Notes: generated by a model from the sequence alone, not told the origin. 64,000 nt of DNA from Erwinia sp. JUb26 (GCF_003751505.1 NZ_RJVB01000003.1:246712-310711), one strand, 5' to 3'. Shown: positions 1 through 10,856, counted from the stretch's first letter. Program-made: numbers and translations.

Positions 1-861
1 GGACTGACGTTTAAAAATCCGCTGGGCCTGGCTGCCGGTTTGGATAAAAACGGTGAATGCATTGATGCCTTTGGCGCAATGGGATTTGGTTTTATTGAAA
101 TAGGTACGGTCACCCCACGTCCGCAGCCGGGTAACGATAAGCCGCGCATGTTCCGCGTTGTGGAAGCGCAGGGCATCATTAATCGCATGGGGTTTAATAA
201 TCTTGGCGTCGATCATCTGGTCGAGAACGTTAAGAAAGCCCACTACGATGGCATTCTCGGCATTAATATCGGTAAGAATAAAGACACGCCGGTTGAGCAG
301 GGCAAAGAAGATTATTTAACCTGCATGGATAAAATCTATCCGTATGCGGGCTATATCGCCATCAACATCTCTTCACCTAACACGCCGGGATTACGCAGTC
401 TGCAATACGGCGAAGCGCTGGATGATTTGCTGCAGGCGATTAAAACCCGACAGGGTGAACTGCAACAGCGCCATCATAAATATGTTCCTGTCGCCGTGAA
501 GATCGCGCCCGATCTTTCTGAAGAAGAATTGATCCAGGTGGCCGACAGTTTACAGCGCCACAATATTGACGGCGTGATTGCCACCAATACCACCCTCGAC
601 CGTTCATTAATTAAAGGGCTAAAACACTGTGATGAAGCCGGTGGGTTGAGCGGCCGTCCGGTGCAGCTGCGCAGTACGGAAATTATCCGCCGACTGTCCG
701 CTGAACTGAAAGGAAGCATGCCAATTATTGGCGTAGGCGGTATTGATTCCCTGGTTTCAGCGCGGGAAAAAATGGAGGCGGGTGCCTCGCTGGTGCAAAT
801 ATATTCCGGGTTTATTTACAAAGGTCCGCCATTAATAAAAGAAATTGTGACCCATATTTGA
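1..861 (+). CDS. pyrD: Dihydroorotate dehydrogenase (quinone), 5' end cut off
   Basis: Class 2 dihydroorotate dehydrogenase, a membrane-associated FMN enzyme that oxidises dihydroorotate to orotate with quinone as acceptor in pyrimidine synthesis. The reading frame is open from base 1 ([18 protein letters not shown]), so the gene starts left of the window; 286 residues are visible against about 336 in E. coli, so roughly 50 N-terminal residues are missing. Typical FMN and substrate motifs are present: [30 protein letters not shown] and GVGGI near the C-terminus. It precedes zapC as in E. coli, with a hairpin directly after the stop. Confidence 0.97.
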   Translation, partial: GLTFKNPLGLAAGLDKNGECIDAFGAMGFGFIEIGTVTPRPQPGNDKPRMFRVVEAQGIINRMGFNNLGVDHLVENVKKAHYDGILGINIGKNKDTPVEQGKEDYLTCMDKIYPYAGYIAINISSPNTPGLRSLQYGEALDDLLQAIKTRQGELQQRHHKYVPVAVKIAPDLSEEELIQVADSLQRHNIDGVIATNTTLDRSLIKGLKHCDEAGGLSGRPVQLRSTEIIRRLSAELKGSMPIIGVGGIDSLVSAREKMEAGASLVQIYSGFIYKGPPLIKEIVTHI

Positions 862-870
862 GTAAAAAAT

Positions 871-912
871 GCCAGGGGCTTTATTTTCGCCTCTGGCTCG
901 TTTATATTTTGT
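871..912 (+). terminator. Probable pyrD terminator
   Basis: Nine-base stem GCCAGGGGC (871-879) pairs with GCCTCTGGC (889-897), with one G-T pair and a 9-base loop, starting 10 bases after the pyrD stop. The tail TCGTTTATATTTT is T-rich but interrupted, so efficiency may be moderate. Confidence 0.65.
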
Positions 913-1035
913 TCTGTTAGATCGCTATTAAGCCATTTTGGCGTGTTGCTGTGAGTTTAAGAAACAGCCGCTTTTTTCCCGGACCATGAATATTTTTCCG
1001 GACATCGGTAACCCATTATTACTACAGGACTCATC

Positions 1036-1581
1036 ATGAGGATTAAACCGGACGATAACTGGCGTTGGTTTTTCGACGCAGAACAAGACCGTATGATGCT
1101 GGACCTGGCTCGTGAACAGCCGTTTCGTTCACGTTTTCCCCGTAAGATGCTTACGCCGGATGCCTTTGATGTTTCAGGCTTTTGTGTTGATGATGCCGCG
1201 TTGTTTTTCACGTTTGCCGAGCGCTGCCGTCAGGCCGAACTCGATTCAGATCAGCATGCTGAACTGGTGCTGAACGTGCTGGTGGCGACGCGCTTCCTCA
1301 AGCCGCTGATGCCCAAGAGCTGGCATTTCGATACCCAGGCGCACGGTGGCTTCCGCCCTGAAGAAGGCGATTTGGTTTGCGTAACCGTGAGTGACAGCGG
1401 TGAGCAGGCGACAATGATCGTCGTTGAATCTGGTGATAAAGCGGCACTTTGCCTGCTGGCTCAGCCGGAGCTGAACCTGGCCGGACGCAGTATGATGCTG
1501 GGTGATGCCATAAAGATTATGCACGATCGCTTTACGCCTCAGGCAAAACCTGACGCGCTGCGGTTCGCTCGCGCGGTGTAG
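1036..1581 (+). CDS. zapC: Cell division protein ZapC
   Basis: ZapC is a cytoplasmic FtsZ-binding protein that promotes lateral bundling of FtsZ filaments at the division ring. The 181-residue product keeps the family start [11 protein letters not shown], the [14 protein letters not shown] block and the central MPKSWHF block, at essentially the family's usual length. The middle part (about residues 105-125) diverges from E. coli. The ATG follows an AGGA-type ribosome site (ACTACAGGACTCATC). It sits between pyrD and convergent ycbX, the order known in Enterobacterales. Confidence 0.95.
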   Translation: MRIKPDDNWRWFFDAEQDRMMLDLAREQPFRSRFPRKMLTPDAFDVSGFCVDDAALFFTFAERCRQAELDSDQHAELVLNVLVATRFLKPLMPKSWHFDTQAHGGFRPEEGDLVCVTVSDSGEQATMIVVESGDKAALCLLAQPELNLAGRSMMLGDAIKIMHDRFTPQAKPDALRFARAV

Positions 1582-1599
1582 CCCACCGCGCAGATCCTC

Positions 1600-2709
1600 T
1601 TAACGTAGTACCAGATCCCCCGACGGGATGCAGCTGCAGCTCAGTATGGTTCCGTCCTTTCGTATTGCTCCTTTTTTCAACGCGCTGACTTCGCCGCTGA
1701 CCAGGGTGACTTTGCAGCTGCCGCAGATCCCCGCACGGCAGGAGTAGGGAATGCGGATCCCCTGCATTTCCAGCTGCTCCAGCAGCACCTGCTGATTATT
1801 GCCGCTGAACGCCTGGCCGTTCCAACTGAGGGTCACTTCACCGGGCGGTTGTGCATCGATGGTCAGCGTTTCCGTGACTTCTCCACTGCCGTAGGCGCGG
1901 GCGGGCTGGCGTTGAATCACCTCAAGCCGGTCACCGGTGCGGATGACGCCGCTGCTGCGGGCGACCAGATTCATTCCGAAGTCGATATCGCCGCTGCCGT
2001 CCTGCGCGCTGCGAAAACGCTGAAGCGTTGACAGCGGTTCACCGTTGGGGTGTTTACGACCGCGCTGAGGGCTGATAGTGGTGAACACGCAGCGGCTGCA
2101 GGGTTTGGGCAGGTCGAAAAGCACATCGCCGATCTTTACGGTTGACCAGCCATCTTCGGCCCAGGGCTCAGCCCCGGTAATCACCAGGTTTGGGCGAAAC
2201 TGCTCCATCCTGACGCCCGCCGGGCAGCGCTGTTGTAAATCAAACAGTGAGGCTTCGTTCACCAGCAGATAGGGGAAGCCATCGGCGAATCCCAGGGGAA
2301 CCTGCTCGAAGTGTTTTACCCGGCGGGTCATCTGCGGGCCAACCCAGCGCAGCTGCAGCGGTCGGGGGAAAAAACCGCTCAGCCACTGGTTGATACTGTC
2401 CGGGGCAATCAGGGCGCTGAAGTGGCTTCCCCAGACCTCGGTAGGCGCATCGTCGGGAAGAAAATCGTCAAACAGCACCGTTGCGCTGCTGCCGTCCGGT
2501 GCACTGAGCTGTAAACCACCCATAATTAACGCCGGAGTGAACAACACCATTTCGGGATACTGACGCGCGGTAATAAAGGTGCCATCGGGTTCGGTCAGCA
2601 TAAAGATGCGATCGAAGGCCAGGCCGCTCTCCAGGGCCTGCGCATGCGAAACCTGCATGCCACGCATGGATTTTACCGGGTGAATAAATAACCGTGACAG
2701 TGTGATCAT
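1600..2709 (-). CDS. ycbX: MOSC-domain protein with C-terminal 2Fe-2S ferredoxin domain (YcbX)
   Basis: YcbX is a molybdenum-cofactor-dependent enzyme that reduces N-hydroxylated bases and related compounds. In 369 residues the N-terminal MOSC_N beta-barrel part (about 1-120) and the MOSC domain (about 125-270) are followed by a plant-type ferredoxin domain (about 280-369). The latter shows CRAGICGSC (Cys-x4-Cys-x2-Cys) and a later LSCSC, the expected 2Fe-2S ligands. The MOSC Cys is in the PCSRC segment. The gene is convergent to zapC with an 18-base gap and divergent from rlmL. Confidence 0.93.
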   Translation of the reverse strand: MITLSRLFIHPVKSMRGMQVSHAQALESGLAFDRIFMLTEPDGTFITARQYPEMVLFTPALIMGGLQLSAPDGSSATVLFDDFLPDDAPTEVWGSHFSALIAPDSINQWLSGFFPRPLQLRWVGPQMTRRVKHFEQVPLGFADGFPYLLVNEASLFDLQQRCPAGVRMEQFRPNLVITGAEPWAEDGWSTVKIGDVLFDLPKPCSRCVFTTISPQRGRKHPNGEPLSTLQRFRSAQDGSGDIDFGMNLVARSSGVIRTGDRLEVIQRQPARAYGSGEVTETLTIDAQPPGEVTLSWNGQAFSGNNQQVLLEQLEMQGIRIPYSCRAGICGSCKVTLVSGEVSALKKGAIRKDGTILSCSCIPSGDLVLR

Positions 2710-2845
2710 GGTGCTGACTCCTTGTGCAGTCGGTATATGCCCCCTGTTAATTCAGGGTTTCTGCAGCAAAAGAAGCTAACTTTATGACATGACGCCATGA
2801 TTAGCTATAATGCGCAGCAATTTTCTGATGACGATAAGTGACACT

Positions 2846-4963
2846 ATGAATTCTCTGTTTGCCAGTACGGCGCGTGGGCTCGAAGAGCTGTTAAAAAGTG
2901 AACTGGAAGCCCTCGGCGCGCAAAGCTGCCAGGTCGTCCAGGGCGGCGTACATTATCAGGGTGACGATCGTCTGATGTACCAGAGTCTGATGTGGAGCCG
3001 TCTGGCGTCGCGTATCCTGCTGCCGCTGACCGAATGCGGCGTGTACAGCGATCTGGACCTCTACCTCGGCGTGCAGGCTATTGACTGGCCGGCGATGTTC
3101 GGCAGCGATAAAACCTTCGCCGTGCACTTCAGCGGCCTGAACGAGGTGATCCGCAACAGCCAGTACGGTGCGCTGAAGGTAAAAGACGCCATCGTTGACA
3201 GCTTCACCCGTAAAGGGCTGGCCCGTCCCGATGTCGATCGCGAACTGCCGGATATTCGCGTTAACGTCTGGCTGAATAAAGATACCGCCAGCATCGCGCT
3301 GGATCTGAGCGGCGAAGGCCTGCACATGCGCGGCTATCGCCAGCAGACCGGCCAGGCTCCGCTGAAAGAGACGCTGGCTTCCGCTATTGTGCTGCGCTCG
3401 GGCTGGCAGTCGGGTACGCCGCTGGTCGATCCGATGTGTGGTTCCGGTACGCTGCTGCTGGAAGCGGCGATGATCGCCTGCGATCGCGCGCCGGGTCTGC
3501 ATCGTAACCATTGGGGCTTTACCGGCTGGAGCAAGTTTGATGCGGCGCTGTGGAGTGACGTGAAGCAGGAAGCACAGGCGCGGGCGAAGAAAGGCCTGCA
3601 GGACAACACCTCACGCTTCTTCGGTTATGACAATGATCCTCGAGTGATTGAAAGCGCGCGCGCCAACGCGCGTCGTGCCGGGCTGGCTGAGCGTATCAGC
3701 TTCACCCTGCAGGATGTGCTGAAGCTGCAAAACCCGCTGCCGGAAGGCCCTGCGGGGACCGTACTGAGTAACCCACCTTACGGTGAGCGTCTGGAAAGCG
3801 AGCCCGCGCTGATCGCGCTGCACAGCCAGCTGGGTCGCCTGATGAAATCGCAGTTTGGCGGCTGGAACCTGTCGCTGTTCAGCGCCTCGCCGGAGCTGCT
3901 GAGCTGCCTGCAGCTGCGTGCCGGTCGCCAGTTTAAGGCGAAAAACGGCCCGCTGGACTGCGTGCAGAAAAACTATCAGCTGGCGGCGAATCCGGAAGGC
4001 GGCGCCGTGGCGCAGCTGGCGGATGATTATGCTAACCGCCTGCGTAAGAACCTGAAGAAGCTGGATAAATGGGCGCATCAGGAAGGCATTGAGTGCTATC
4101 GCGTCTATGATGCCGACCTGCCGGATTATAATGTCGCCGTCGACCGCTACGCTGACTGGGTGGTGGTGCAGGAATATGCGCCACCGAAAACCATTGAGCC
4201 TGCCAAAGCGCGCCAGCGTCTGTTTGATGTGATTGCTGCGACCCTTAGCGTCATGGAGCTGCCGACCAACAGGCTGGTGCTGAAAACCCGTGAAAAACAG
4301 AAAGGCAAAAGTCAGTATCAGAAGCTGGGTGAGAAGGGGGATTTCTTCCAGGTCAGCGAATTTAATGCCAAACTGTGGGTCAATCTGACTGACTATCTCG
4401 ACACTGGTTTGTTCCTTGACCACCGCATCGCCCGTAAAATGCTGGGTCAGATGAGCAAAGGAAAAGACTTCCTTAACCTATTTGCCTACACCGGCAGCGC
4501 CAGCGTTCATGCCGGTCTTGGCGGTGCGCGCAGCACCACCACGGTCGATATGTCGCGCACCTATCTGGAGTGGGCGGAACGCAACCTGCGGCTTAACGGC
4601 TTAACCGGCCGCCAGCACCGTTTGATGCAGGCAGACTGCCTGAACTGGATGCGTGAAGCCGATGAACAGTTCGATCTGATCTTTATCGATCCGCCAACGT
4701 TCTCTAACTCCAAGCGTATGGAGGAGAGTTTCGATGTGCAGCGCGATCATCTGGATCTGATGAAGGATCTTAAACGTCTGCTGCGCGCGGGCGGTACCAT
4801 TATGTTCTCTAACAATAAACGCGGCTTTAAGATGGACTTCGCCGGGCTGGAAGCGTTGGGCCTTGAGGCCCGCGAAATTACCGCCAAAACGCAGTCTCAG
4901 GATTTTGCCCGTAACCGTCAAATTCACAACTGCTGGCTGCTGACGCACGCCGGTAAGGAATAA
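2846..4963 (+). CDS. rlmL: Bifunctional 23S rRNA methyltransferase RlmL/RlmK
   Basis: This fused enzyme makes m2G2445 (RlmL half) and m7G2069 (RlmK half) in 23S rRNA using SAM. A THUMP domain occupies about residues 40-155, the first methyltransferase follows with SNPPYGE near residue 308, and the C-terminal methyltransferase carries DPPTFSN near residue 614. I chose the ATG at 2846 because it gives the family start [16 protein letters not shown] and 705 residues; an upstream in-frame ATG at 2810 would add 12 unmatched residues. It is followed by uup after 6 bases, so the two are probably cotranscribed. Confidence 0.96.
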   Translation: MNSLFASTARGLEELLKSELEALGAQSCQVVQGGVHYQGDDRLMYQSLMWSRLASRILLPLTECGVYSDLDLYLGVQAIDWPAMFGSDKTFAVHFSGLNEVIRNSQYGALKVKDAIVDSFTRKGLARPDVDRELPDIRVNVWLNKDTASIALDLSGEGLHMRGYRQQTGQAPLKETLASAIVLRSGWQSGTPLVDPMCGSGTLLLEAAMIACDRAPGLHRNHWGFTGWSKFDAALWSDVKQEAQARAKKGLQDNTSRFFGYDNDPRVIESARANARRAGLAERISFTLQDVLKLQNPLPEGPAGTVLSNPPYGERLESEPALIALHSQLGRLMKSQFGGWNLSLFSASPELLSCLQLRAGRQFKAKNGPLDCVQKNYQLAANPEGGAVAQLADDYANRLRKNLKKLDKWAHQEGIECYRVYDADLPDYNVAVDRYADWVVVQEYAPPKTIEPAKARQRLFDVIAATLSVMELPTNRLVLKTREKQKGKSQYQKLGEKGDFFQVSEFNAKLWVNLTDYLDTGLFLDHRIARKMLGQMSKGKDFLNLFAYTGSASVHAGLGGARSTTTVDMSRTYLEWAERNLRLNGLTGRQHRLMQADCLNWMREADEQFDLIFIDPPTFSNSKRMEESFDVQRDHLDLMKDLKRLLRAGGTIMFSNNKRGFKMDFAGLEALGLEAREITAKTQSQDFARNRQIHNCWLLTHAGKE

Positions 4964-4969
4964 GTTTTT

Positions 4970-6883
4970 ATGTCACTAATCAGTATTCATGGCGCTTACC
5001 TTTCATTCAGCGACGCGCCGTTGTTGGATAGCACTGAACTGCACATCGAAGAAAATGAGCGCGTTTGTCTGGTCGGGCGTAACGGAGCGGGTAAATCCAC
5101 GCTGATGAAAATCATCAACCGTGAGCAGCCGCTGGATGACGGTCGCATCATTTATGAGCAGGACCTGATCGTCGCGCGCCTGCAGCAGGATCCGCCGCGT
5201 AACGTGGCCGGTTCGGTTTATGACTTTGTGGCCGAAGGGGTGGAGGAGCAGGCGGAACACCTGAAGGCCTACCACGCAATTTCCCATAAGGTAATGGAAG
5301 ATCCGAGCGACAAAAATTTGAACGAGATGGCGCGCCTGCAGTCCATCCTTGACCACCAGAATCTGTGGCAGCTGGAAAGCCGTATCCATGACGTGCTGGA
5401 GAAAATTGGCCTTGATGGCGATGCCGATCTGTCTTCTCTGTCTGGCGGCTGGCTGCGTAAAGCGGCGCTGGGCCGCGCGCTGGTCAGCAACCCAAAAGTA
5501 CTGATGCTCGACGAGCCAACCAACCACCTGGATATTGAAACGATCGACTGGCTGGAAACGTTCCTGAAAACGTTCCAGGGCAGCATTATCTTTATCTCTC
5601 ACGACCGTTCATTTATCCGCAATATGGCGACGCGGATTGTCGACCTGGACCGCGGTAAGCTGGTGTCCTGGCCGGGAGATTACGATCAGTATCTGCTGAG
5701 TAAAGAAGAAGCGCTGCGCGTTGAAGAGATGCAAAATGCAGAATTTGATCGCAAGCTTGCGCAGGAAGAAGTGTGGATCCGCCAGGGCATCAAGGCGCGC
5801 CGTACGCGTAACGAAGGCCGTGTTCGTGCCCTGAAAGCGTTGCGTCGCGAGCGTTCCGAACGTCGCGAAGTCATGGGTAAAGCCAACATGCAGGTGGAAG
5901 AGGCGTCGCGCTCCGGCAAGATCGTCTTTGAAATGGAAAACGTTAAGTACGGCATCGCGGGCAAGCAGCTGGTCAACGACTTCTCCCGTCAGGTTCAGCG
6001 CGGCGACAAAATTGCCCTGATTGGTCCGAACGGCTGCGGTAAAACCACGCTGCTGAAGCTGATGCTGGATCAGCTCAAGCCGGATAGTGGCCGGGTGCAT
6101 ATCGGCACCAAACTGGAAGTGGCCTACTTTGACCAGCACCGTGCCGAGCTGGATCCTGACCGTACGGTGATGGATAACCTGGCCGAAGGTAAGCAGGAAG
6201 TGATGGTTAACGGCAAGCCGCGCCACGTGCTGGGCTATCTGCAGGAGTTCCTGTTCCATCCAAAACGTGCGATGACCCCGGTACGGGCGCTTTCCGGTGG
6301 AGAGCGTAACCGACTGCTGCTGGCGCGCCTGTTCCTGAAGCCCAGCAACCTGCTGATCCTCGATGAACCAACCAACGACCTCGATGTGGAAACGCTTGAG
6401 CTGCTGGAAGAGCTGATCGATGGCTATCAGGGTACCGTACTGCTTGTCAGCCACGATCGTCAGTTCGTTGATAACACCGTGACCGAATGCTGGATCTTCG
6501 ATGGCAACGGTGAGATTGGCGCGTTTGTCGGCGGTTATCATGATGCCCAGCTGCAGCGTACCGCCTGGAAACAGAACCGTGCGGCGGCGAAAAATACGGC
6601 GTCTCAACCTCGCCAGGAAAGCGTTAAAAGCGAAGCAGTGAAAAAACCGGCTGCTAAGCTGAGCTACAATTTACAGCGCGAACTGGAACAGCTTCCGAAA
6701 AAAATGGAAGAGCTGGAAGCTCAGCTTGCTGCTTATCAGGCTCAGGTGGCTGATGTAAACTTCTTCAACCAGCCGCATGATGCGACTCAGCCGGTGCTGG
6801 ACGCGCTGGCAAACGCTGAGCAGGAACTGGAAACGGCGTTTGAACGTTGGGAATACCTTGAGTCGTTAAGCAACGGCGCGTAA
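4970..6883 (+). CDS. uup: ABC-F family ATPase Uup
   Basis: Soluble twin-ATPase of the ABC-F family without membrane segments, linked in E. coli to ribosome-associated functions and to tolerance of tandem-repeat excision. Walker A motifs are GRNGAGKST (about residue 36) and GPNGCGKTT (about residue 352). Signature motifs are LSGGWLRKAALGRAL and LSGGERNRLLLARL, with LDEPTNHLD and LDEPTNDLD as Walker B regions. Residues about 230-310 form the charged linker, and about 560-637 form the C-terminal coiled coil that binds DNA in the family. Length 637 matches E. coli (635). Confidence 0.96.
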   Translation: MSLISIHGAYLSFSDAPLLDSTELHIEENERVCLVGRNGAGKSTLMKIINREQPLDDGRIIYEQDLIVARLQQDPPRNVAGSVYDFVAEGVEEQAEHLKAYHAISHKVMEDPSDKNLNEMARLQSILDHQNLWQLESRIHDVLEKIGLDGDADLSSLSGGWLRKAALGRALVSNPKVLMLDEPTNHLDIETIDWLETFLKTFQGSIIFISHDRSFIRNMATRIVDLDRGKLVSWPGDYDQYLLSKEEALRVEEMQNAEFDRKLAQEEVWIRQGIKARRTRNEGRVRALKALRRERSERREVMGKANMQVEEASRSGKIVFEMENVKYGIAGKQLVNDFSRQVQRGDKIALIGPNGCGKTTLLKLMLDQLKPDSGRVHIGTKLEVAYFDQHRAELDPDRTVMDNLAEGKQEVMVNGKPRHVLGYLQEFLFHPKRAMTPVRALSGGERNRLLLARLFLKPSNLLILDEPTNDLDVETLELLEELIDGYQGTVLLVSHDRQFVDNTVTECWIFDGNGEIGAFVGGYHDAQLQRTAWKQNRAAAKNTASQPRQESVKSEAVKKPAAKLSYNLQRELEQLPKKMEELEAQLAAYQAQVADVNFFNQPHDATQPVLDALANAEQELETAFERWEYLESLSNGA

Positions 6884-6901
6884 TTTTACTGAGGAAAAGG
6901 T

Positions 6902-8176
6902 ATGTGTTCGTCGCACCACGCACATCAATGGATTTTATGTCCGCAGTGTGACCTGATGACACAGTTGCCCGTGCTACTGCCGGGCAGCAAAGCAAGCTGC
7001 CCGCGTTGTCATACTACACTCCATTCCAGCTGGGTTGAGCCGCTCAGGCGGCCGGCCGGCTATGCGCTGGCGGCGCTGTTTATGCTGCTGCTGGCCAACC
7101 TCTTCCCCTTCGTTAATATGCGGGTTGCGGGTTTAAGCAGCGAAATTTCCCTGATGCAAATCCCTCAGGTCATGGTTTCTGAGGACTACAGCAGCCTGGC
7201 CACGCTGTTTATGCTGTTTGTTCAGGGCGTGCCCGCGTTCTGCATGGTGGCGATACTGCTGCTGGTCAGCCCGTTGAAACTGCCGCTGCCGTTGAAACGC
7301 TATATGACCCGTATCCTGATGCAGCTACGCAGCTGGGGGATGGCGGAAATTTTCCTCGCCGGTGTTCTGGTGAGTTTCGTCAAGCTGATGGCCTACGGCG
7401 ATATCGGTATCGGCAGCAGCTTTATTCCGTGGTGCCTGTTCTGCGTGCTGCAGCTGCGGGCATTTCAGTGTATTGAGCGCCGCGTGCTGTGGCAGCGTGT
7501 GGCACCGCTGCCGCCCCTTCCTGCGCCGCCGGTGGCCGGGATCAGCGGTCTGCGCCAGGGGATGCGCTCCTGCGCCTGTTGTACCGCCGTACTGGCGAGT
7601 GACCAGCGGGTCTGCCCGCGCTGCGGCAGCCACGGACATGCCCGGCGTAAGCACAGCCTTCAGTGGACGCTGGCGTTGTTACTGACTTCTATAATGCTCT
7701 ATATCCCCGCCAACCTGATGCCGATCATGATTACCGAAGCGCTGGGTAACAAGATGGGCTCGACGATTATGGCCGGGGTTATCCTGCTATGGAGCGATGG
7801 TTCCTATCCGGTGGCGTTAGTGATATTCATTGCCAGTATCATGGTACCGTCGCTGAAGATGCTGGCCATTGCCTGGCTGTGCTGGGATGCCCGGGGGAAC
7901 GGTCGTCATCACCGCGACAGTGAACGGATGCACAAAATTTATGAAATGGTTGAGTTTGTTGGACGCTGGTCAATGATTGACGTATTTGTTATTGCCGTCT
8001 TGTCGGCACTGGTGCGAATGGGGCGGTTGATGAGCATTTATCCCGCTACGGGCGCGCTGTTATTCGCGATGGTGGTGATCCTGACGATGTTTGCCGCCAT
8101 AACGTTTGATCCCCGACTGACCTGGGATCGGGTGAAAGATAAGAGTACTGAGGAGTCGTTGAGTGACGGAAAATAA
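6902..8176 (+). CDS. pqiA: Inner-membrane protein PqiA
   Basis: Polytopic membrane component of the PqiABC system, which forms an envelope-spanning path thought to move lipids between inner and outer membrane. The 424-residue protein has two similar PqiA halves, each starting with a cysteine-rich zinc-ribbon-like motif (CPQCD...CPRC near residues 12-39, and CACC...CPRC near 225-247) followed by about four hydrophobic helices. A good ribosome site (GAGGAAAAGGT) precedes the ATG, 18 bases after uup. Its end overlaps the pqiB start by 14 bases, which suggests translational coupling. Confidence 0.96.
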   Translation: MCSSHHAHQWILCPQCDLMTQLPVLLPGSKASCPRCHTTLHSSWVEPLRRPAGYALAALFMLLLANLFPFVNMRVAGLSSEISLMQIPQVMVSEDYSSLATLFMLFVQGVPAFCMVAILLLVSPLKLPLPLKRYMTRILMQLRSWGMAEIFLAGVLVSFVKLMAYGDIGIGSSFIPWCLFCVLQLRAFQCIERRVLWQRVAPLPPLPAPPVAGISGLRQGMRSCACCTAVLASDQRVCPRCGSHGHARRKHSLQWTLALLLTSIMLYIPANLMPIMITEALGNKMGSTIMAGVILLWSDGSYPVALVIFIASIMVPSLKMLAIAWLCWDARGNGRHHRDSERMHKIYEMVEFVGRWSMIDVFVIAVLSALVRMGRLMSIYPATGALLFAMVVILTMFAAITFDPRLTWDRVKDKSTEESLSDGK

Positions 8177-9803
8177 TCACAGCACCGCCAGGGTAGAATC
8201 CATTAAGCGCTGGTCTCCGGTGTGGATCGTTCCGATTGTGACCGTGCTGATCGGCGCATGGATCCTGTTTTACCACTTCAGCCACCAGGGACCCGAAATC
8301 ACGCTGATCACCACCAATGCGGAAGGCATCGAAGGTGGCAAAACCACCATTAAAAGCCGCAGCGTGGATGTCGGTATTGTTGAAAGCGCGGTGTTAACCG
8401 ACGATCTGCACCACGTTGAAATTAAAGCGCGGCTCAATTCGGGCATGGAGAAACTGCTGCGGGAAGACAGCGCGTTCTGGGTGGTGAAACCGACCATTGG
8501 TCGCGGCGGCGTCAGCGGTCTGGGAACGCTGCTGTCCGGTGCCTATATTGAACTGCAGCCTGGCGCGAAGGGCGAAAAGGCCAAAGAGTATCAATTGCTG
8601 GACGCGCCGCCGCTGGCGCCGCCGGATGCCAAAGGGATCCGCATCACGCTGGATAGCCGTAAAGCCGGTCAGCTCAATGCCGGGGATCCGGTGCTGTTCC
8701 GTGGTTATCGGGTTGGCTCGGTGGAAACCAGTACATTCGATACCGACAAGCGCATGATTGGATATCAGCTGTTTATTGCCGCGCCTTACGATCGCCTGAT
8801 CACCACCAACGTTCGCTTCTGGAAAGACAGCGGGATTGCGGTGGATATGTCCGCGTCGGGCATGCGGGTTGAGATGGGATCGCTGGCGACGCTGCTGAGC
8901 GGCGGGGTGAGTTTTGACGTGCCGGAAGGCTGGGAATTGGGCAAGCCCGCCGAGAATAAAGCGGAGTATCGTCTGTTTGACGATCAGCGCAGTATTCAGG
9001 ACTCCCTGTACAGCGAGCACAGGGACTTCCTGATGTTCTTCAGCGACTCGGTTCGCGGACTGAACGCCGGTGCACCGGTTGAGTTCCGCGGTATTCGCCT
9101 GGGCACGGTGGCGGAAGTACCGTTTACGGCTCCGGGCATCGCACAGCGTCTGAATAATGATTACCGCATTCCGGTATTGATCCGCATCGAGCCCGATCGC
9201 TTCCGTCAGCAGCTTGGCGAAGGATTTAACTTCGAGCAGCATCTGAAAAACGGCATCGGTGAGGGATTACGTGCGTCGCTCAAATCTGCCAACCTGTTGA
9301 CCGGTTCTCTCTACGTCGATCTCGACTTCTATAAAAATGCCAAGCCGGTTACCGGGCCATCGAAATTTGGTGATTACGAGCTGATTCCAACGGTTAGCGG
9401 TGGACTTGCGCAGATCCAGGAAAAGCTGGTGGAGTCGCTGGATAAAATTAATAACCTGCCGCTGAATCCGATGCTGAACGAGGCAACAGGCACGTTGAAA
9501 GAGAGCCAGCGCACGCTGCGTGAACTGCAGAAAACGCTGGATAATCTGAATCAGATCACCTCCAGCCAGGCGATGCAGGAACTGCCAGCGGATATGCAGA
9601 CGACGCTGCGTGAACTGAACCGCAGCATGAAGGGCTTCCAGCCCGGATCGCCGGCCTATAACAAGCTGGTTGCGGATATGCAGCGACTGGATCAGGTGAT
9701 GCGTGAACTGCAGCCGGTGCTGAAAACGCTCAACAACAAAAGTAATGCGCTGGTGTTTGAAGCTAAACCCGGTCAGGACCCACAGCCGAAGAGGGCGAAA
9801 TGA
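8163..9803 (+). CDS. pqiB: MCE-domain tunnel protein PqiB
   Basis: PqiB forms hexameric MCE rings and a long periplasmic needle that conducts lipids across the periplasm. One N-terminal signal-anchor helix (about residues 20-36) is followed by three MCE domains (about 45-135, 160-260, 285-395) and a long helical C-terminal part (about 420-530) that builds the needle. The start is GTG at 8163 inside the end of pqiA; it yields the family's N-terminal layout just before the SIKRWSPVW segment. Length 546 equals E. coli. Confidence 0.95.
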   Translation: MTENNHSTARVESIKRWSPVWIVPIVTVLIGAWILFYHFSHQGPEITLITTNAEGIEGGKTTIKSRSVDVGIVESAVLTDDLHHVEIKARLNSGMEKLLREDSAFWVVKPTIGRGGVSGLGTLLSGAYIELQPGAKGEKAKEYQLLDAPPLAPPDAKGIRITLDSRKAGQLNAGDPVLFRGYRVGSVETSTFDTDKRMIGYQLFIAAPYDRLITTNVRFWKDSGIAVDMSASGMRVEMGSLATLLSGGVSFDVPEGWELGKPAENKAEYRLFDDQRSIQDSLYSEHRDFLMFFSDSVRGLNAGAPVEFRGIRLGTVAEVPFTAPGIAQRLNNDYRIPVLIRIEPDRFRQQLGEGFNFEQHLKNGIGEGLRASLKSANLLTGSLYVDLDFYKNAKPVTGPSKFGDYELIPTVSGGLAQIQEKLVESLDKINNLPLNPMLNEATGTLKESQRTLRELQKTLDNLNQITSSQAMQELPADMQTTLRELNRSMKGFQPGSPAYNKLVADMQRLDQVMRELQPVLKTLNNKSNALVFEAKPGQDPQPKRAK

Positions 9804-10363
9804 TGATGAAATGGATCCCCTTAGCGTTGATCCTTGCGGTAACGGCCTGCAGCAGCACGCCCGAAACCCGTTACTATCAGCTGCCTGCTGCAGGCAGTAA
9901 TACGGTGGTGAGCAGCCAGACATTCTCCCGCCCGATCTGGGTGGAATCGGTCTCCATACCTGATTATCTGGCAGGTAACGGCGTAGTTTATCAAAGCAAT
10001 GACGTGCAGTATGTGATTGCGGCCAACAATCGCTGGGCCAGCCCGCTTGACCAGCAGCTGCAGCAAACGCTGGTCAGCAACCTGAGTAGCGAACTACCCG
10101 GGGCTATGGTCTCTTCTTCGCCACTTGGCCAGCAGCACGATACGCTTAACGTTACGGTAACTGGATTCCATGGCCGCTACGATGGTAAAGCGGTGGTCAG
10201 CGGCGTGTGGGTTTGGCAGCACGAAGGTCGTCTGGAGAAGCGGGCCTTTAGCCTGGCTCTGCCGCAAAGTGAAGACGGTTATGATTCTCTGGTCAGAACG
10301 CTGTCCCAGGGCTGGCAACAGACTTCGACTCAGATCGCAAATGCGATAAATCAGCAACGTTAG
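9800..10363 (+). CDS. pqiC: Outer-membrane lipoprotein PqiC
   Basis: Lipoprotein of the ABC-type transport auxiliary family (DUF330) that caps the PqiB needle at the outer membrane. The 187-residue product has a short signal peptide ending in a lipobox VTAC (Cys at residue 17), followed by SSTPETRYYQLP as in E. coli YmbA. The start overlaps the pqiB stop in an ATGA arrangement, giving a coupled pqiABC operon. A long hairpin terminator follows 22 bases after the stop. Confidence 0.94.
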   Translation: MMMKWIPLALILAVTACSSTPETRYYQLPAAGSNTVVSSQTFSRPIWVESVSIPDYLAGNGVVYQSNDVQYVIAANNRWASPLDQQLQQTLVSNLSSELPGAMVSSSPLGQQHDTLNVTVTGFHGRYDGKAVVSGVWVWQHEGRLEKRAFSLALPQSEDGYDSLVRTLSQGWQQTSTQIANAINQQR

Positions 10364-10385
10364 TTATTATTTTTACAAATGCCCT

Positions 10386-10438
10386 AAGCCTTTGATTATC
10401 GCAAAATGAGACTTTTGCATAATCAGAGGCTTTTTTAT
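10386..10438 (+). terminator. Terminator after pqiABC
   Basis: A long imperfect stem pairs AAGCCTTTGATTAT (10386-10399) with ATAATCAGAGGCTT, extended inward by GCAAAA/TTTTGC, and is followed by TTTTTTATT. This is a strong intrinsic terminator for the pqi operon. Between it and rmf (10439-10641) there is AT-rich sequence that must hold the rmf promoter; I cannot assign -35/-10 boxes with confidence. Confidence 0.85.
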
Positions 10439-10641
10439 TGCGAATCATCTACCTGTGGCCATCCAGGCTCAATAAAAAATGCAAAATTATGAAAATGCCA
10501 GGTCATAAATATGACATTGGCGTGAAATTTGCGCATTGATCTTTTATTACCGCAGAGGTAGAACTGGATTGTGGCTGCACGGGTTGTAGCCACTGTTTTC
10601 TTTCCACCAGATTCCACCAGACAAAATGAGGGAAACGCGGC

Positions 10642-10809
10642 ATGAAGAGACAGAAACGAGATCGCCTGGATCGGGCACATTCACGAGGTTATCAAGCGGG
10701 CATTACCGGACGCTCAAAAGAGATGTGTCCTTACCAATTGCTAGATGCTCGATCTCACTGGTTGGGAGGTTGGCGACAAGCCATGGAGGACAGGACGGTT
10801 ACCGCGTAA
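10642..10809 (+). CDS. rmf: Ribosome modulation factor
   Basis: RMF is a 55-residue basic protein made in stationary phase that binds the 30S subunit and drives 70S dimerisation into inactive 100S ribosomes. The translated frame starts MKRQKRDRLDRAHSRGY, contains GRSKEMCPYQ and GWRQAMEDR, and has exactly the E. coli length of 55 residues. GAGGGAAACGCGGC precedes the ATG. It lies between pqiC and convergent fabA as in E. coli, with its own terminator 25 bases after the stop. Confidence 0.97.
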   Translation: MKRQKRDRLDRAHSRGYQAGITGRSKEMCPYQLLDARSHWLGGWRQAMEDRTVTA

Positions 10810-10834
10810 CGCCTGTTCAACGTAAAGGAAAAAA

Positions 10835-10856
10835 CCTCCGCTGCTGCGGAGGTTTT
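10835..10856 (+). terminator. rmf terminator
   Basis: CCTCCGC (10835-10841), loop TGCT, GCGGAGG (10846-10852), then TTTT. On the opposite strand the run of six A bases before the stem becomes a T tract, so it probably also ends fabA transcription. Confidence 0.88.

Noticed and set aside
3611-4423. Long open frames antisense to rlmL, uup and pqiB
   Set aside because: They mirror strongly conserved genes and arise from GC-rich codon bias; no independent support.
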